Below, piece by piece: positions 9,195 through 17,620 of a stretch of DNA of 37,561 nucleotides. Each line of letters begins with the position of its first letter. Position 1 is the first letter of the stretch. A program made the position numbers and the translations under genes. The notes under the pieces were generated by a model. It ran no database searches, was not told the origin of the DNA, and worked only from the letters and a program-made list of their open reading frames with translations. Location: NCBI GenBank assembly GCA_029260735.1, contig JAJDCR010000009.1, forward strand, positions 1-37,561, in the 5' to 3' direction. This DNA comes from Planctomycetota bacterium (GTDB lineage Bacteria; Planctomycetota; Uabimicrobiia; Uabimicrobiales; Uabimicrobiaceae).

Positions 9195-12100
9195 ATGAGT
9201 AGCAGATTCTTTCTTCTGGTTTTGCTTGGTCTGCTTGTTATTAATCCCTGGACACTCGCTCAAGATCCTCCTGAGGATACTGAGACAACAAGTGTTGGGA
9301 GCATAGCTGACCCAGAAACGCCAGAAAAAGCCAAGCAGCTCTTTCTAGAAGCTTACGATGCTCAAATTAAAGAAAAGTTTGGTGATGCTGTAGCTCGCTA
9401 CAATGCGGTTCTTAACTTCTACCGCAAGCAAACAGGTACTGAATACAAAGTACTAAGTATTTCCATTTTGAACAACTTAGGTATTATTCTATCAGGAGAT
9501 GGAAACTACCAAGAAGGTTCAAGAGTCTTACAAGAAGCGTTACGTTATGCCATTCAACTTGACCTTGACAGTGAAGTTTCCGAACTCTATCATAAGCTTG
9601 GAATTTTGCATGGGCACTTAGCCGCTCTCAAAGCACAACGTAAAGTGAATGCGAATGATGTTTACCCGAATCCAAACGACATAAGACCCCTTCCTAAAAA
9701 GATTTTTAATGCTGGGGTTTTCACTCGTGTTGAGCAAACCGAATCTGGATTTATTGCTCAAAAAATTCGCGTAAAAGGTCCTTCGAATCCTTTCGCTGAA
9801 GTCAATGATACCTATTCTAAGTTAGTTAATCTTAAGTTGAGAAGTGATTTCCAAGATGAATCACTCGTTATTCCAGATAGTGTTCAATTTCTTGTCCAAG
9901 TCAATAAAAGAGGGTACTATCCTCTGATTAAGAGAAAAGAACTTCTTAGCGATCTGGAGTATTCGGAAATCGACGAAACAATGGTGGCCATTCCTCGTAA
10001 AGTAGAAGCACAAATTACCGAGGATTTTTACCGCCAAGGTTTTGTTACTCCTGATGATGTAACTTTGGCTCCTCTTAACGACAACGAAGTTAAGGGAAAG
10101 CCTGTTAAAGTCGATGACAAAGAAACATTTAAGCCGGGTCACTATCGTTTGAATATCCAGAAATCTGGCTATACAAGTGTAGATGAAAACGTTACTGTTC
10201 ATCCTGATGAAGGCTCTTTCGTTTTGCAACGAGAGCTATTTAGCAAGATGCGCGAAGTTGCCTCCACTATTCGAGGGGATTTTAACGCCGGCGAGACCGA
10301 TGTAATTGACCCAGATGTCCTAACTCTAAATGGACAAGCTGTTCGCAGTGATACCAAAATTAAACCAGGTAAGTATGATTTGGTAATTGAAGAAGAGGGT
10401 TATGAGCCTATCATTAAAACAGAAATGGTGGAGCCTAGCGAAAGATCTTTCAATATCAACGAATATATGAAAGCTCTTCCTCGACAAATTCTTTTTCAGA
10501 TCACGGGAGATTACCGCGAAGATCAGTCGCTCACTCCTGATGAGATCACTCTGAATGGTCGTTATGTGAAAGTTACGGGAGAAAACGTTCGCCCAGATAA
10601 CTATCGTTTAATGATTCGCAAAAAAGGATATGAACCTTTTAGTGATAGAATTTTGGTTGCTCCTAAGAATGAACCTTATCTTGTTACTAAAAAATTAGAG
10701 TCTCTACCTCGGCGGGTTCAACCCAATATATTTGCTTCTTTCCCTTCTCGCTTACGTATTTTTCCGGACACTTGTACTCTGGATGGAAAAGACGTTGCTG
10801 CAGTGGAAAATTTTAAGCCAGGTCGCTACACTTTAATGATTAAACACCCCGGTTACAATCCTGTGACCACGGATGTCGAAATCGAACCTAGTGATGAACC
10901 TTTTGTCATAAATCAAATTATTGATCCAAAAGACGTCGAGTTAGATTTCGAAGTTACTTTTGATGTGGATCCTGAAAATCCAAAAATTCCTTACTCTATT
11001 ACGATGGTTAACGAAAAAACTCGTGAGTCGGTAAAAGTGAAATCTGGTGATTTTATTCAACCCGAAAGCTACATGCTCACTATTGAACGACCTGGCTATG
11101 AAACCTATGTTCAAAGACTTGTTATTAGCCCACGAGAAGGACGTTACACTTTCAAGCGCAAGCTAATGGCTAGCTTACGTGGTGTTCTCACCCAAATTAC
11201 TGCGGAATATCCCGAAGGGGAAACGGTTGTTCCTGATGAAATTACTCTAAACAACCAAGCGATCAACAAAGACTTCAAAGTAAAACCTGGTATTCATGAC
11301 CTCGTTATTTTGAAGGAAGGTTATCTTCCTATTCGCAGTTCTGTAAAAATTCTCGCTAGCGAGAAAGATTATATCTTATCTCGTCGTCTGGAAACAAAAA
11401 CTCGTTTGGTTACCTTCGAGTTCTTGGACTCTTATGATCGACGCAAGCTGAACCCAGATGAGGTATTCCTAGGAGTAGAGCAAATTCCAGCTGCTTCTAC
11501 TGTTAATGTGAAGCCTGGTTCATACTCTTTGCGTGCTCGTAAAAAAGGCTACTCTTCTGTTGATGACAATATCGTTGTTCCGGTAAGCTCAGAGCCATAC
11601 GTGGTCACTAAGTTTATGGTCGCGATCAAACGTGATATCATGATTGAAATCACTACAGATTTTAAACCAGAAGAGAAGATCTCTCCCGATATTCTCTCTT
11701 TAAATGATATGCCTGTTGTCGATAAAGCTAGCATTAAACCGGGAATGTATAATTTAGTGATCGAAATGGGGGGCTACTTCCCCGTTCTAGAACGTTTGGA
11801 CATCCCACCAGATCCTAAACCCTACATTATCAAACGTCGTCTTGTTAGTAAGCCTAGAAAACTGGCCATTGTTATCACTACCGCATTCTCAGGTGATCCG
11901 ATTACCCCATCCAGTATCGTTTTGGGAACCCAAAATGTCAAAGATGGTCAATTGGTAAAACCAGGTGAATACGCTGTCTTGATCAAAGAAACTGGTTACA
12001 AATCTGTTTCTGAAAGCATTGTCATTAAGCCAAGTGAAAATCCTTACAACATGGTTTACTCTATGGAGAGTATTGTTCGTATGGTTCAATACCGATTGGT

Positions 12101-13727
12101 TAGCGACTTTGATAACCAAGAAGTAACTCCTGATCTAATCACCATGAATGAAAAGATCTTAGACAAAAATAGTTCTTTTGTTCCCGGTAAATACACTGTT
12201 AAGGTACAAAAACGAGGCTACCACGACAAACAATTTGAGATTGTCATGGAACCAAGTGCTGAACCTTATGTAATTACAGGAGTTCTCGAAAGTATTGCTC
12301 GAGAAATCGAAGCTAGTATTACGGGTGACTTCCCTGTCGGAGAGCCGATTGATCCAGAAGTGGTTGCTTTATCTGGAAAAGATGTTCGCGATAATATCTT
12401 TAAGCCAGGTAAGTATGAGCTAGTTATTCAACAGCCTGGTTATACTTCTCTTAGCAAACAAATCGTAATTAGTCCTGGAGAAGAACCTTTCTTGCTAGAA
12501 GAAGAGCTTGCAACCAAGCCTCGTTTAGTGAAAGAAAGCATCTTCTATGATGTAAGTCCTCCCGAAGGACTTCCTCCTTACACTATAACAATGGCTCCTT
12601 TGGAAGATCCTACCAATCAAAAAACGGTCAAGGATGGCGATTTCTTAAAGCCTAACTCTTATATTTTGAGAATTAAGAGAGAAGCCTATGAAGCTATTGA
12701 GTTAACCAAACATGTTTGGCCTGATGAGGCGCCTTTTAGTATTGATGAAGGCTTGAGTGCAAAACAAGTTGAGATTCATCTAAACATCACTCATGATGTC
12801 GAGCCTCCTGCTACTCTTGATGAATACAAGGTTTCTTTGATTGACCAAGTAACGAAGGTTTTGAATCTTGTTACCCATGGAAAGAAGATTAAGCCTGGTA
12901 ACTATGAGCTGGATATCCAACGTCCGGGTTATAATTTTGGTACTCAAAAAACCATTGAAATCATCCCGAGTGAGCAACCTTATCAAATTCGTGAGAAATT
13001 GATTGCTAAGCCAAGAAACCTATCCTTTGATATGGTATGGCAAGGTAACTTGATTCCTGCTCATGAAGTGGTTGATCAAAAAACGGGTAAATCCATTTCT
13101 TTCAAAGATACTTTTGATCCTGGTAGTGAATTAGAACTCAAAATTAAGTTCATGCAGTATGAAACCGTGGTTAAGCGTAATAGAATCGTTCCTGGCGAAG
13201 GTCCTCAACTCATCAACGTCCAACTAATTAAGTTGAAGAGATATGAGTTTACTAGCCGCAAGAACGAAGTTACTCTTGATGGTGCAGCCTATCCTTTTAT
13301 TCTATATGCTGACTCTGAAGAGATTGAGGGTCACTTAGTGAAGACAGAAAAAGGATTTGGTCGTTTCTACTACACTATTTGGGTAAAGCCAGAAGCGAAA
13401 AACTTGAAACTTTATGGTGGTTACCTTTATTCTCAGGTTGCTTTTGATCGTTTACGTTTGGGCCCTGGACGCATGGAAAATATCGATGTGCCTAAGCTCA
13501 TTGGGCATTTGGATACTGTAGCCAAGAAAGATAATCGTGGACCTCGTGCTTCAATGGAAGTCATGGAAACTATGTTGAAAGCTTTCTCTGGAAAGAGAAG
13601 ACTAAAACAAGCCCATGCTACTGAACTTGACCGACTAATCCAGTTTGTCGAATCTTGGAAACTTCCTTCGGCTCAAGATCGTATTCGTTTACAACTTATC
13701 TTGGAGGAATTAGGTAAACTCAAGTAG
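9195..13727 (+). CDS. Giant secreted protein: TPR block plus about 15 PEGA-like repeats
   Basis: This 1510-aa protein has a Sec signal peptide (hydrophobic FFLLVLLGLLVINPW, cleavage probably after TLA near residue 23). An acidic linker follows, then a TPR-like helical block (about 45-150, with the NNLGIILSGDGNYQEGSRVL pattern). About 15 PEGA-like repeats come next (to residue 1349), and then a 161-residue C-terminal domain related to that of the 1741-aa protein. TPRs bind partner proteins, so this could be the docking component of the cluster. ATG 9195 is preferred over the overlapping TTG 9192 because GGAGAG (9184-9189) is 5 bases from the ATG. Whether it stays in the periplasm or reaches the surface cannot be seen. 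No catalytic motif is visible. Confidence 0.85.
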   Translation: MSSRFFLLVLLGLLVINPWTLAQDPPEDTETTSVGSIADPETPEKAKQLFLEAYDAQIKEKFGDAVARYNAVLNFYRKQTGTEYKVLSISILNNLGIILSGDGNYQEGSRVLQEALRYAIQLDLDSEVSELYHKLGILHGHLAALKAQRKVNANDVYPNPNDIRPLPKKIFNAGVFTRVEQTESGFIAQKIRVKGPSNPFAEVNDTYSKLVNLKLRSDFQDESLVIPDSVQFLVQVNKRGYYPLIKRKELLSDLEYSEIDETMVAIPRKVEAQITEDFYRQGFVTPDDVTLAPLNDNEVKGKPVKVDDKETFKPGHYRLNIQKSGYTSVDENVTVHPDEGSFVLQRELFSKMREVASTIRGDFNAGETDVIDPDVLTLNGQAVRSDTKIKPGKYDLVIEEEGYEPIIKTEMVEPSERSFNINEYMKALPRQILFQITGDYREDQSLTPDEITLNGRYVKVTGENVRPDNYRLMIRKKGYEPFSDRILVAPKNEPYLVTKKLESLPRRVQPNIFASFPSRLRIFPDTCTLDGKDVAAVENFKPGRYTLMIKHPGYNPVTTDVEIEPSDEPFVINQIIDPKDVELDFEVTFDVDPENPKIPYSITMVNEKTRESVKVKSGDFIQPESYMLTIERPGYETYVQRLVISPREGRYTFKRKLMASLRGVLTQITAEYPEGETVVPDEITLNNQAINKDFKVKPGIHDLVILKEGYLPIRSSVKILASEKDYILSRRLETKTRLVTFEFLDSYDRRKLNPDEVFLGVEQIPAASTVNVKPGSYSLRARKKGYSSVDDNIVVPVSSEPYVVTKFMVAIKRDIMIEITTDFKPEEKISPDILSLNDMPVVDKASIKPGMYNLVIEMGGYFPVLERLDIPPDPKPYIIKRRLVSKPRKLAIVITTAFSGDPITPSSIVLGTQNVKDGQLVKPGEYAVLIKETGYKSVSESIVIKPSENPYNMVYSMESIVRMVQYRLVSDFDNQEVTPDLITMNEKILDKNSSFVPGKYTVKVQKRGYHDKQFEIVMEPSAEPYVITGVLESIAREIEASITGDFPVGEPIDPEVVALSGKDVRDNIFKPGKYELVIQQPGYTSLSKQIVISPGEEPFLLEEELATKPRLVKESIFYDVSPPEGLPPYTITMAPLEDPTNQKTVKDGDFLKPNSYILRIKREAYEAIELTKHVWPDEAPFSIDEGLSAKQVEIHLNITHDVEPPATLDEYKVSLIDQVTKVLNLVTHGKKIKPGNYELDIQRPGYNFGTQKTIEIIPSEQPYQIREKLIAKPRNLSFDMVWQGNLIPAHEVVDQKTGKSISFKDTFDPGSELELKIKFMQYETVVKRNRIVPGEGPQLINVQLIKLKRYEFTSRKNEVTLDGAAYPFILYADSEEIEGHLVKTEKGFGRFYYTIWVKPEAKNLKLYGGYLYSQVAFDRLRLGPGRMENIDVPKLIGHLDTVAKKDNRGPRASMEVMETMLKAFSGKRRLKQAHATELDRLIQFVESWKLPSAQDRIRLQLILEELGKLK
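9690..13241 (+). repeat. Array of about 15 PEGA-like repeats in the 1510-aa protein
   Basis: Fifteen units were counted, from a degenerate first one (VQFLVQVNKRGYYPL) through clear ones such as KPGHYRLNIQKSGY and KPGKYELVIQQPGY to a degenerate last one (DPGSELELKIKFMQY). The terminal triplet, about 12518-13241, matches the ends of the other two proteins. Confidence 0.8.
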
Positions 13728-13753
13728 TAGACCTTTTTCCGATTGCATTTAGA

Positions 13754-13831
13754 GAGGTGGTTGAATATAATTATTTTCAATCACCTCGTAAATTAGATTA
13801 TCCCGAAGTCGATATTTATTGGCTTCGGGAT
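13754..13831 (+). terminator. Two hairpins after the 1510-aa gene
   Basis: GAGGTGGTTGAA (13754-13765) pairs with TTCAATCACCTC (13776-13787). ATCCCGAAG (13800-13808) pairs with CTTCGGGAT (13823-13831), followed by TCTCTATTTT. Both lie within 110 bases after the stop and the second resembles an intrinsic terminator. Confidence 0.6.
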
Positions 13832-13880
13832 TCTCTATTTTAGCATTTAAACAATGGTTCTTGACAAAGTGAGAGTAATC

Positions 13881-14492
13881 ATGAAATTTTTCCACAGCAT
13901 ATTTCTCATAGGGTTTTTCGCTCTATGGAGTTGGGGTTGTACAGAAAGAGTTATCGTCGAAGAGGTCGAGACAGATGAAACCACTGTCGTAGAAGTAAGG
14001 GAAGCAGAAAAGGTTAAGCTACTTTTTAGCGTCCAAGGAGACTATCCCGCAGGAGCAGTCAAACCTGATTCTGTTCACATTGACGGTACGCCAATAGGCG
14101 AATACTCTTCTGTAACCGTAGGATCTCACGATTTTGTTATTGAGAAAAATGGATACGAACGGATAGAAAGAAAAGGGGTTGAGGTTGTCAATAGCGATGG
14201 AGATGGCAACTTCTTTTTGTTGGGAAAACTACAATCCAAAGACCGAGTGATTCGTTTTGATATTATGAATAAAGAAACGGCAGAACCTATTGATCCTGAT
14301 AAAGTAACCGTAGCATCTGCCGTTGATAAAAATAGTCGACCTAAAGTGATCAGTGATCATTCTTACTTAAGACCTGGACGTAAAATTATCGTCATAGCAA
14401 AAGATGGTTTCAAAAACCATATGGAAGAAGTTGATCTTCTTCCGGATGAAGAACCCTTCTTCATTAAAGCCGAATTAGATCCTGAAAATTAG
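13881..14492 (+). CDS. Small lipoprotein with two PEGA-like repeats
   Basis: This 203-aa protein has a hydrophobic signal ending in the lipobox SWGC (Cys20), an acidic Val/Glu-rich linker and two PEGA-like units (GSHDFVIEKNGY and RPGRKIIVIAKDGF) up to the C-terminus. I place the start at ATG 13881, because GAGAG (13871-13875) lies 5 bases upstream and the signal peptide then begins normally; an in-frame ATG at 13854 would add nine charged residues before it. The +2 residue is Thr, which by E. coli rules would allow outer-membrane sorting, unlike the Asp of the 486-aa lipoprotein. It is the last and smallest of the PEGA cluster, behind the hairpins at 13754-13831. Confidence 0.78.
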   Translation: MKFFHSIFLIGFFALWSWGCTERVIVEEVETDETTVVEVREAEKVKLLFSVQGDYPAGAVKPDSVHIDGTPIGEYSSVTVGSHDFVIEKNGYERIERKGVEVVNSDGDGNFFLLGKLQSKDRVIRFDIMNKETAEPIDPDKVTVASAVDKNSRPKVISDHSYLRPGRKIIVIAKDGFKNHMEEVDLLPDEEPFFIKAELDPEN

Positions 14493-14586
14493 AGGCAAGA
14501 TGCCCTTGATTTAGATAGGTAGTCTTACTTTTGTTGTAATGCTGATCATTATTTTAAATATAAAATATTTTTTCTATTTGCTTATG

Positions 14587-14653
14587 TTAGGTTATTAGAC
14601 TATCTAAGAAGCCCAGATAACATACGGGTTTCCTAGATAGTCTAACAACCTAA
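14587..14653. repeat. Long inverted repeat upstream of the RecA/KaiC-like ATPase gene
   Basis: Two 28-base arms (14587-14614 and 14626-14653) pair at 25 of 28 positions around an 11-base loop. The structure ends 30 bases before ATG 14683. It could terminate transcripts from the lipoprotein gene, form a 5'-leader structure for the ATPase gene, or be a dispersed palindromic element. Confidence 0.5.
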
Positions 14654-14682
14654 TCCAAGACATTCTTTTTGTGAGGCAAAAT

Positions 14683-15981
14683 ATGGCTAAGAAGACGAGA
14701 AACACAGGATCACATGGTTCTGATCCTTCCCATGGTTTTCCCACTCCCCAGCATTTTTCTCAAGCCCCCCAACAGCATCAAAACCCCATGTATGGAGGTC
14801 ACACGGTGCCTCCTTCCCATATGGGAGCACCAGCCCAACAGATGCAAGCTCAGATGATGCAAATGATGCAGATGATGACAGGGATGCAAAGTGGTGGTTT
14901 TTTGGGGTCACCTTCTGTTGCCCACCCTTTTACCCAAACAGAGCTTTTAGAGGAGGAAGATCCTGGCTTAGATGCGGACATTATTCGACCTCATCAACTC
15001 CGCAGCGTGATAAAAACTCAACAACCTCTTCCTTTAGATAATATTTTAGACTACTTGTGTTTAACCGAAGATGGCAAAAATTCCTTGGGTGGGATTCCTA
15101 AGGGTTGTACCATTGCTTTAGTTGGTCCTCCCGGAAAAGGGAAAACAAGGACAGCAATTGCTGCTTTATGTAAAGTAGCTCTATCGGGAACCCGCTGTGC
15201 TTTTGTTGTGGCAGAAGAGGGGTTTATCGATGAAAATGATTCTGGTAGAGATGATTTATGTAGTCGTTTAGCAAAAATCGGAATGCAAAGTCTCTCTTTA
15301 ACGGAAGCTCAGTTTCAAAAGAAAGTGGCCAAAAATATTGCTGTTTTGCTAAGCCAATACCACAAAGGAGGCAGCTGGGATAGTTTTGTTGCTCGCTATC
15401 GCTTCATCGTCGAAAAAGAAGGAATTAAGTTCGTCATTATTGATTCTCTGAACACTCTCGACCCCTCGCGCAACCGAACAGCCGACAATCTATCTGCTCT
15501 CAAAACATACAATCACGAAAAGGGAGTTACTTGCGTTACCATTGGCCAAATCCGCGATACTGGAATGCCTGTGGGAGGAGAAGCTCTTATTCATACAGCT
15601 GATACCGTTTTCTTGATGGAGGAGATGGGACTTAGTTCCAAAGATATTGCAGCCGTTTGGGGAGGACAATACAGGGATCGGATCACAACCATTAAAACCC
15701 TTAAGTCGGTAACAACTCCGATATTTCCCCACCCCTTAAGAGTAGATACAGATAGCACTACCGGAGTAATGCAGTTGCACTCGGCTCAACCGAATGAGTT
15801 TCGCCCTTACCCTCGTGTCGGAGAAGAAGTTTCTACTCCCTCTGAAGCAGTTGATGCAGTAGAGGCTTCAGAGGAGGTTACTAAAGAAGCTCCTCCTGCC
15901 GTCGAAGAAAAAGCAGAAGAAAAACCAAAAGCCAAGAAGCCCAGAGCCAAGAAAAAGAAAGCCTCAGAAAAAGAGGAATAA
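14683..15981 (+). CDS. RecA/KaiC-superfamily ATPase with low-complexity ends
   Basis: This 432-aa protein has a P-loop of RecA/KaiC type: Walker A GPPGKGKT (148-155) and Walker B KFVIIDS (249-255). The acidic AEEG (178-181) may carry the catalytic glutamate. The core resembles the RadA/Sms and KaiC ATPases, but it has neither the RadA zinc finger nor the Lon-like C-terminal domain. The first 80 residues are disordered and rich in Gln, Met, His and Pro (MQAQMMQMMQMMTGMQ), and the last 45 are Glu/Lys/Ala-rich, ending in a histone-H1-like KAKKPRAKKKKASEKEE. Nucleic-acid binding through the tail is inference. ATG 14683 is preferred over GTG 14671 because GTGAGG then serves as the ribosome-binding site. 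A link with the PEGA cluster rests only on position. Confidence 0.75.
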   Translation: MAKKTRNTGSHGSDPSHGFPTPQHFSQAPQQHQNPMYGGHTVPPSHMGAPAQQMQAQMMQMMQMMTGMQSGGFLGSPSVAHPFTQTELLEEEDPGLDADIIRPHQLRSVIKTQQPLPLDNILDYLCLTEDGKNSLGGIPKGCTIALVGPPGKGKTRTAIAALCKVALSGTRCAFVVAEEGFIDENDSGRDDLCSRLAKIGMQSLSLTEAQFQKKVAKNIAVLLSQYHKGGSWDSFVARYRFIVEKEGIKFVIIDSLNTLDPSRNRTADNLSALKTYNHEKGVTCVTIGQIRDTGMPVGGEALIHTADTVFLMEEMGLSSKDIAAVWGGQYRDRITTIKTLKSVTTPIFPHPLRVDTDSTTGVMQLHSAQPNEFRPYPRVGEEVSTPSEAVDAVEASEEVTKEAPPAVEEKAEEKPKAKKPRAKKKKASEKEE

Positions 15982-15990
15982 GTATTTGGA

Positions 15991-16144
15991 AAGAAGAAAA
16001 GAATTTCACGCAAAGACGCAAAGATCGCAAAGATCGCAAAGATCGCAAAGAAAAGTTCCTGTTAATAAAATGAAACTTCTCCCTTCTCCCATTTCTTTTC
16101 TTCTTTGCGATCTTTGCGTCTTTGCGTGAAATTCTTTTCTTCTT
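15991..16144. mobile_element. MITE-like inverted repeat of the CGCAAAGA type
   Basis: Two perfect 43-base inverted arms (15991-16033 and 16102-16144) flank about 68 bases. The arms contain TTTCACGCAAAGACGCAAAG. In the left copy the unit AAGATCGCA is repeated three times; the right arm has it once. Similar CGCAAAGACGCAAAG repeats occur between genes of many unrelated bacteria. The element begins 10 bases after the ATPase stop and may end its transcript. Confidence 0.65.
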
Positions 16145-16171
16145 CATTCTTAATTCAACAGTAGTCGAGGC

Positions 16172-16193
16172 AAAGCCCTCCAGAGGAAATGGA
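16172..16193. repeat. Short relative of the GCCCTCCA dispersed repeat
   Basis: AAAGCCCTCCAGAGGAAATGG shares AAAGCCCTCCAG and ATGG with the copy at 25027-25050. It lies between the MITE-like hairpin and the TorF-like gene. Confidence 0.4.
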
Positions 16194-16223
16194 GAACTAT
16201 AGGGTTTTTAGTCTCCATTGTTG

Positions 16224-17138
16224 TTAATAGCTCATAGATAGCCCAGCAGAAGCAAAAATTTCCACTTCTGTGTCGTTATTGAGAGCGTCGGCGTGTTCCC
16301 CCAGAAATAAGAAATGTGCTCTGGCAGTGGCTTCCCATTCTCCGTACTTAGAAGGAACAAATTTAAGAGGCATACCCAGCTCTGTTCTCACTTCTACAAA
16401 ACCAAAAGCTTCATCTGCTCCATCCGCATTTTCGTAGTAGTTATCTAAGCTAAGTCCTAAAGTTACAGGAATACTTAAATTTAGTCCAATACTATCATTA
16501 TCGACTAAGGTAAAAGAGGGCGATATGCCAAATTCTAAGTAGGTTCCCTCTTCTTGTCCTCCATCGCCTTGTTCATCCAACTCAACAGCCAAAGTTACGT
16601 GAGGAGAAAGACTAAAATCTCCTCCAAATAGCTGACTATCATCTATCGATAGAGAAAAAGCAAGCTCTTCTATCGTCTCAAAAGAATCGTTCGGGCTAGC
16701 ATAGATATAATAATAAGCCCCTAGACTTATTATACCAGTTTCAACTTCAACTCCTAGATATAGGTCTGCTTCATACCACATCTTGGGATCGTTCGGATCA
16801 ATTTCTGCTCCCGGCCCAGTATCGCCTCCTGTATGAAAACTATTCCAAAACCCGACATATAAATTTAAGCTAAGGTCGTCGTTATCAATTAAGTTGATAT
16901 ACATATCTATCGCAGGTTGAAAAATGAAGCCTTCGTTCTCTTGGAGAATCCCTCGAAAGAAATATTTACTAGTAACATCCGCAGCAAACCCAAAAGAAAT
17001 AGCTCCTGTATTGGGTTCTGTTTCAACAGGTAATGCCTCTTCTTTTACTGCCTCAGGGCCATCTACTTCATGAGCGAAAGAGACTGCGGAGAGAATCATT
17101 AGTAGCAAAATAAATAAAGATAAGTGTTTCATCGACAT
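16224..17138 (-). CDS. TorF-like (Gcw_chp) putative outer-membrane porin
   Basis: This 304-aa protein has a signal peptide (cleavage likely after SFA, residue ~22) and alternating hydrophobic beta strands. Its first strand, TSKYFFRGILQENEG, matches the TorF/Gcw_chp family pattern (S-x-Y-x-F-R-G-I-x-Q), and the chain ends in an aromatic (SMSY), as outer-membrane barrels do. The many acidic loops suit surface exposure. The family's transported substrate is unknown. ATG 17138 is chosen because AAGGAG lies 10 bases upstream; the second ATG, two codons later, would be 16 bases away. It is monocistronic, with long intergenic regions on the upstream side. Confidence 0.68.
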   Translation of the reverse strand: MSMKHLSLFILLLMILSAVSFAHEVDGPEAVKEEALPVETEPNTGAISFGFAADVTSKYFFRGILQENEGFIFQPAIDMYINLIDNDDLSLNLYVGFWNSFHTGGDTGPGAEIDPNDPKMWYEADLYLGVEVETGIISLGAYYYIYASPNDSFETIEELAFSLSIDDSQLFGGDFSLSPHVTLAVELDEQGDGGQEEGTYLEFGISPSFTLVDNDSIGLNLSIPVTLGLSLDNYYENADGADEAFGFVEVRTELGMPLKFVPSKYGEWEATARAHFLFLGEHADALNNDTEVEIFASAGLSMSY

Positions 17139-17620
17139 TAAAATTTTTCTCCTTTTATGTTTTCTTTAGAGCAATTAAATACACTGGTAGAATTACCTGT
17201 ATTTTTAATTTGAGTATTTATAACTAAAACTCTTTGAGAAATCTATTTTAAAAAAATAAATATTTTAAAAAATAAGGAGATTGAGATTGACTTATTCTAT
17301 CATTTGGAGGTTTGCTGAAATGGCTGATTGATTGAGAAGGTAATAGAAATTAAATGGCTTGGATTGATAACTTAAGAGTAAGCTCACTCTAAGAGGTTGT
17401 GTGATTGGCGAGTAGAATATATAAAATAGAAACATATTCTATGAAAAAGAATAATTCACTAAATTCTATACACCGAAGGTGTTATATATGAGTAGCCCAG
17501 GGTAAAGTGAGCCAAAGGCGAACGGTACCCTGGGTCACCGATGGGCCTAAAAATAATATTTGTACCTTCAACAAGGAAATACTCTAGGCCGAGAAAGACA
17601 ATTTTGGTTTGCCAGGCAAA
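17139..17620. other. Intergenic region with a palindromic repeat
   Basis: These 482 bases hold no gene. The right third contains hairpin-forming segments: CACCGAAGGTG (17471-17481), and CCCAGGGTA (17496-17504) pairing with TACCCTGGG (17526-17534). TTTGCC-A-GGCAAA near 17610 may end the PEP-CTERM transcript. The left part must hold the promoter of the TorF-like gene, but no convincing boxes are seen. Confidence 0.4.
17496..17534. repeat. CCCAGGGTA hairpin, probable dispersed palindromic repeat
   Basis: Perfect 9-base arms surround a 21-base loop containing AAAGTGAGCC. Elements of this look (a CCCGGGG- or CCCAGGG-type stem next to an ACCGAAGGT hairpin) are commonly dispersed between genes in environmental genomes. 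Only one copy lies in this window. Confidence 0.4.

Noticed and set aside
9861..10229. 122-aa open frame antisense to the 1510-aa gene, and similar ones such as 7314-7640
   Set aside because: They are antisense shadows of repeat-coding DNA without start signals; the plus-strand frames carry clear domain patterns.
13854..13880. Upstream ATG 13854 as start of the 203-aa lipoprotein
   Set aside because: It would put nine charged residues before the signal peptide; GAGAG stands at the right distance from ATG 13881.
1934..14492. Recent repeat duplication or assembly collapse in the PEGA arrays
   Set aside because: Neighbouring units differ in most codons and I saw no long identical DNA stretches, so the arrays are old and the reading frames are continuous.
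16012..16037. Short CRISPR-like repeats (AAGATCGCA three times)
   Set aside because: The units are 9 bases and directly adjacent with no spacers; this is tandem expansion in an inverted-repeat arm.
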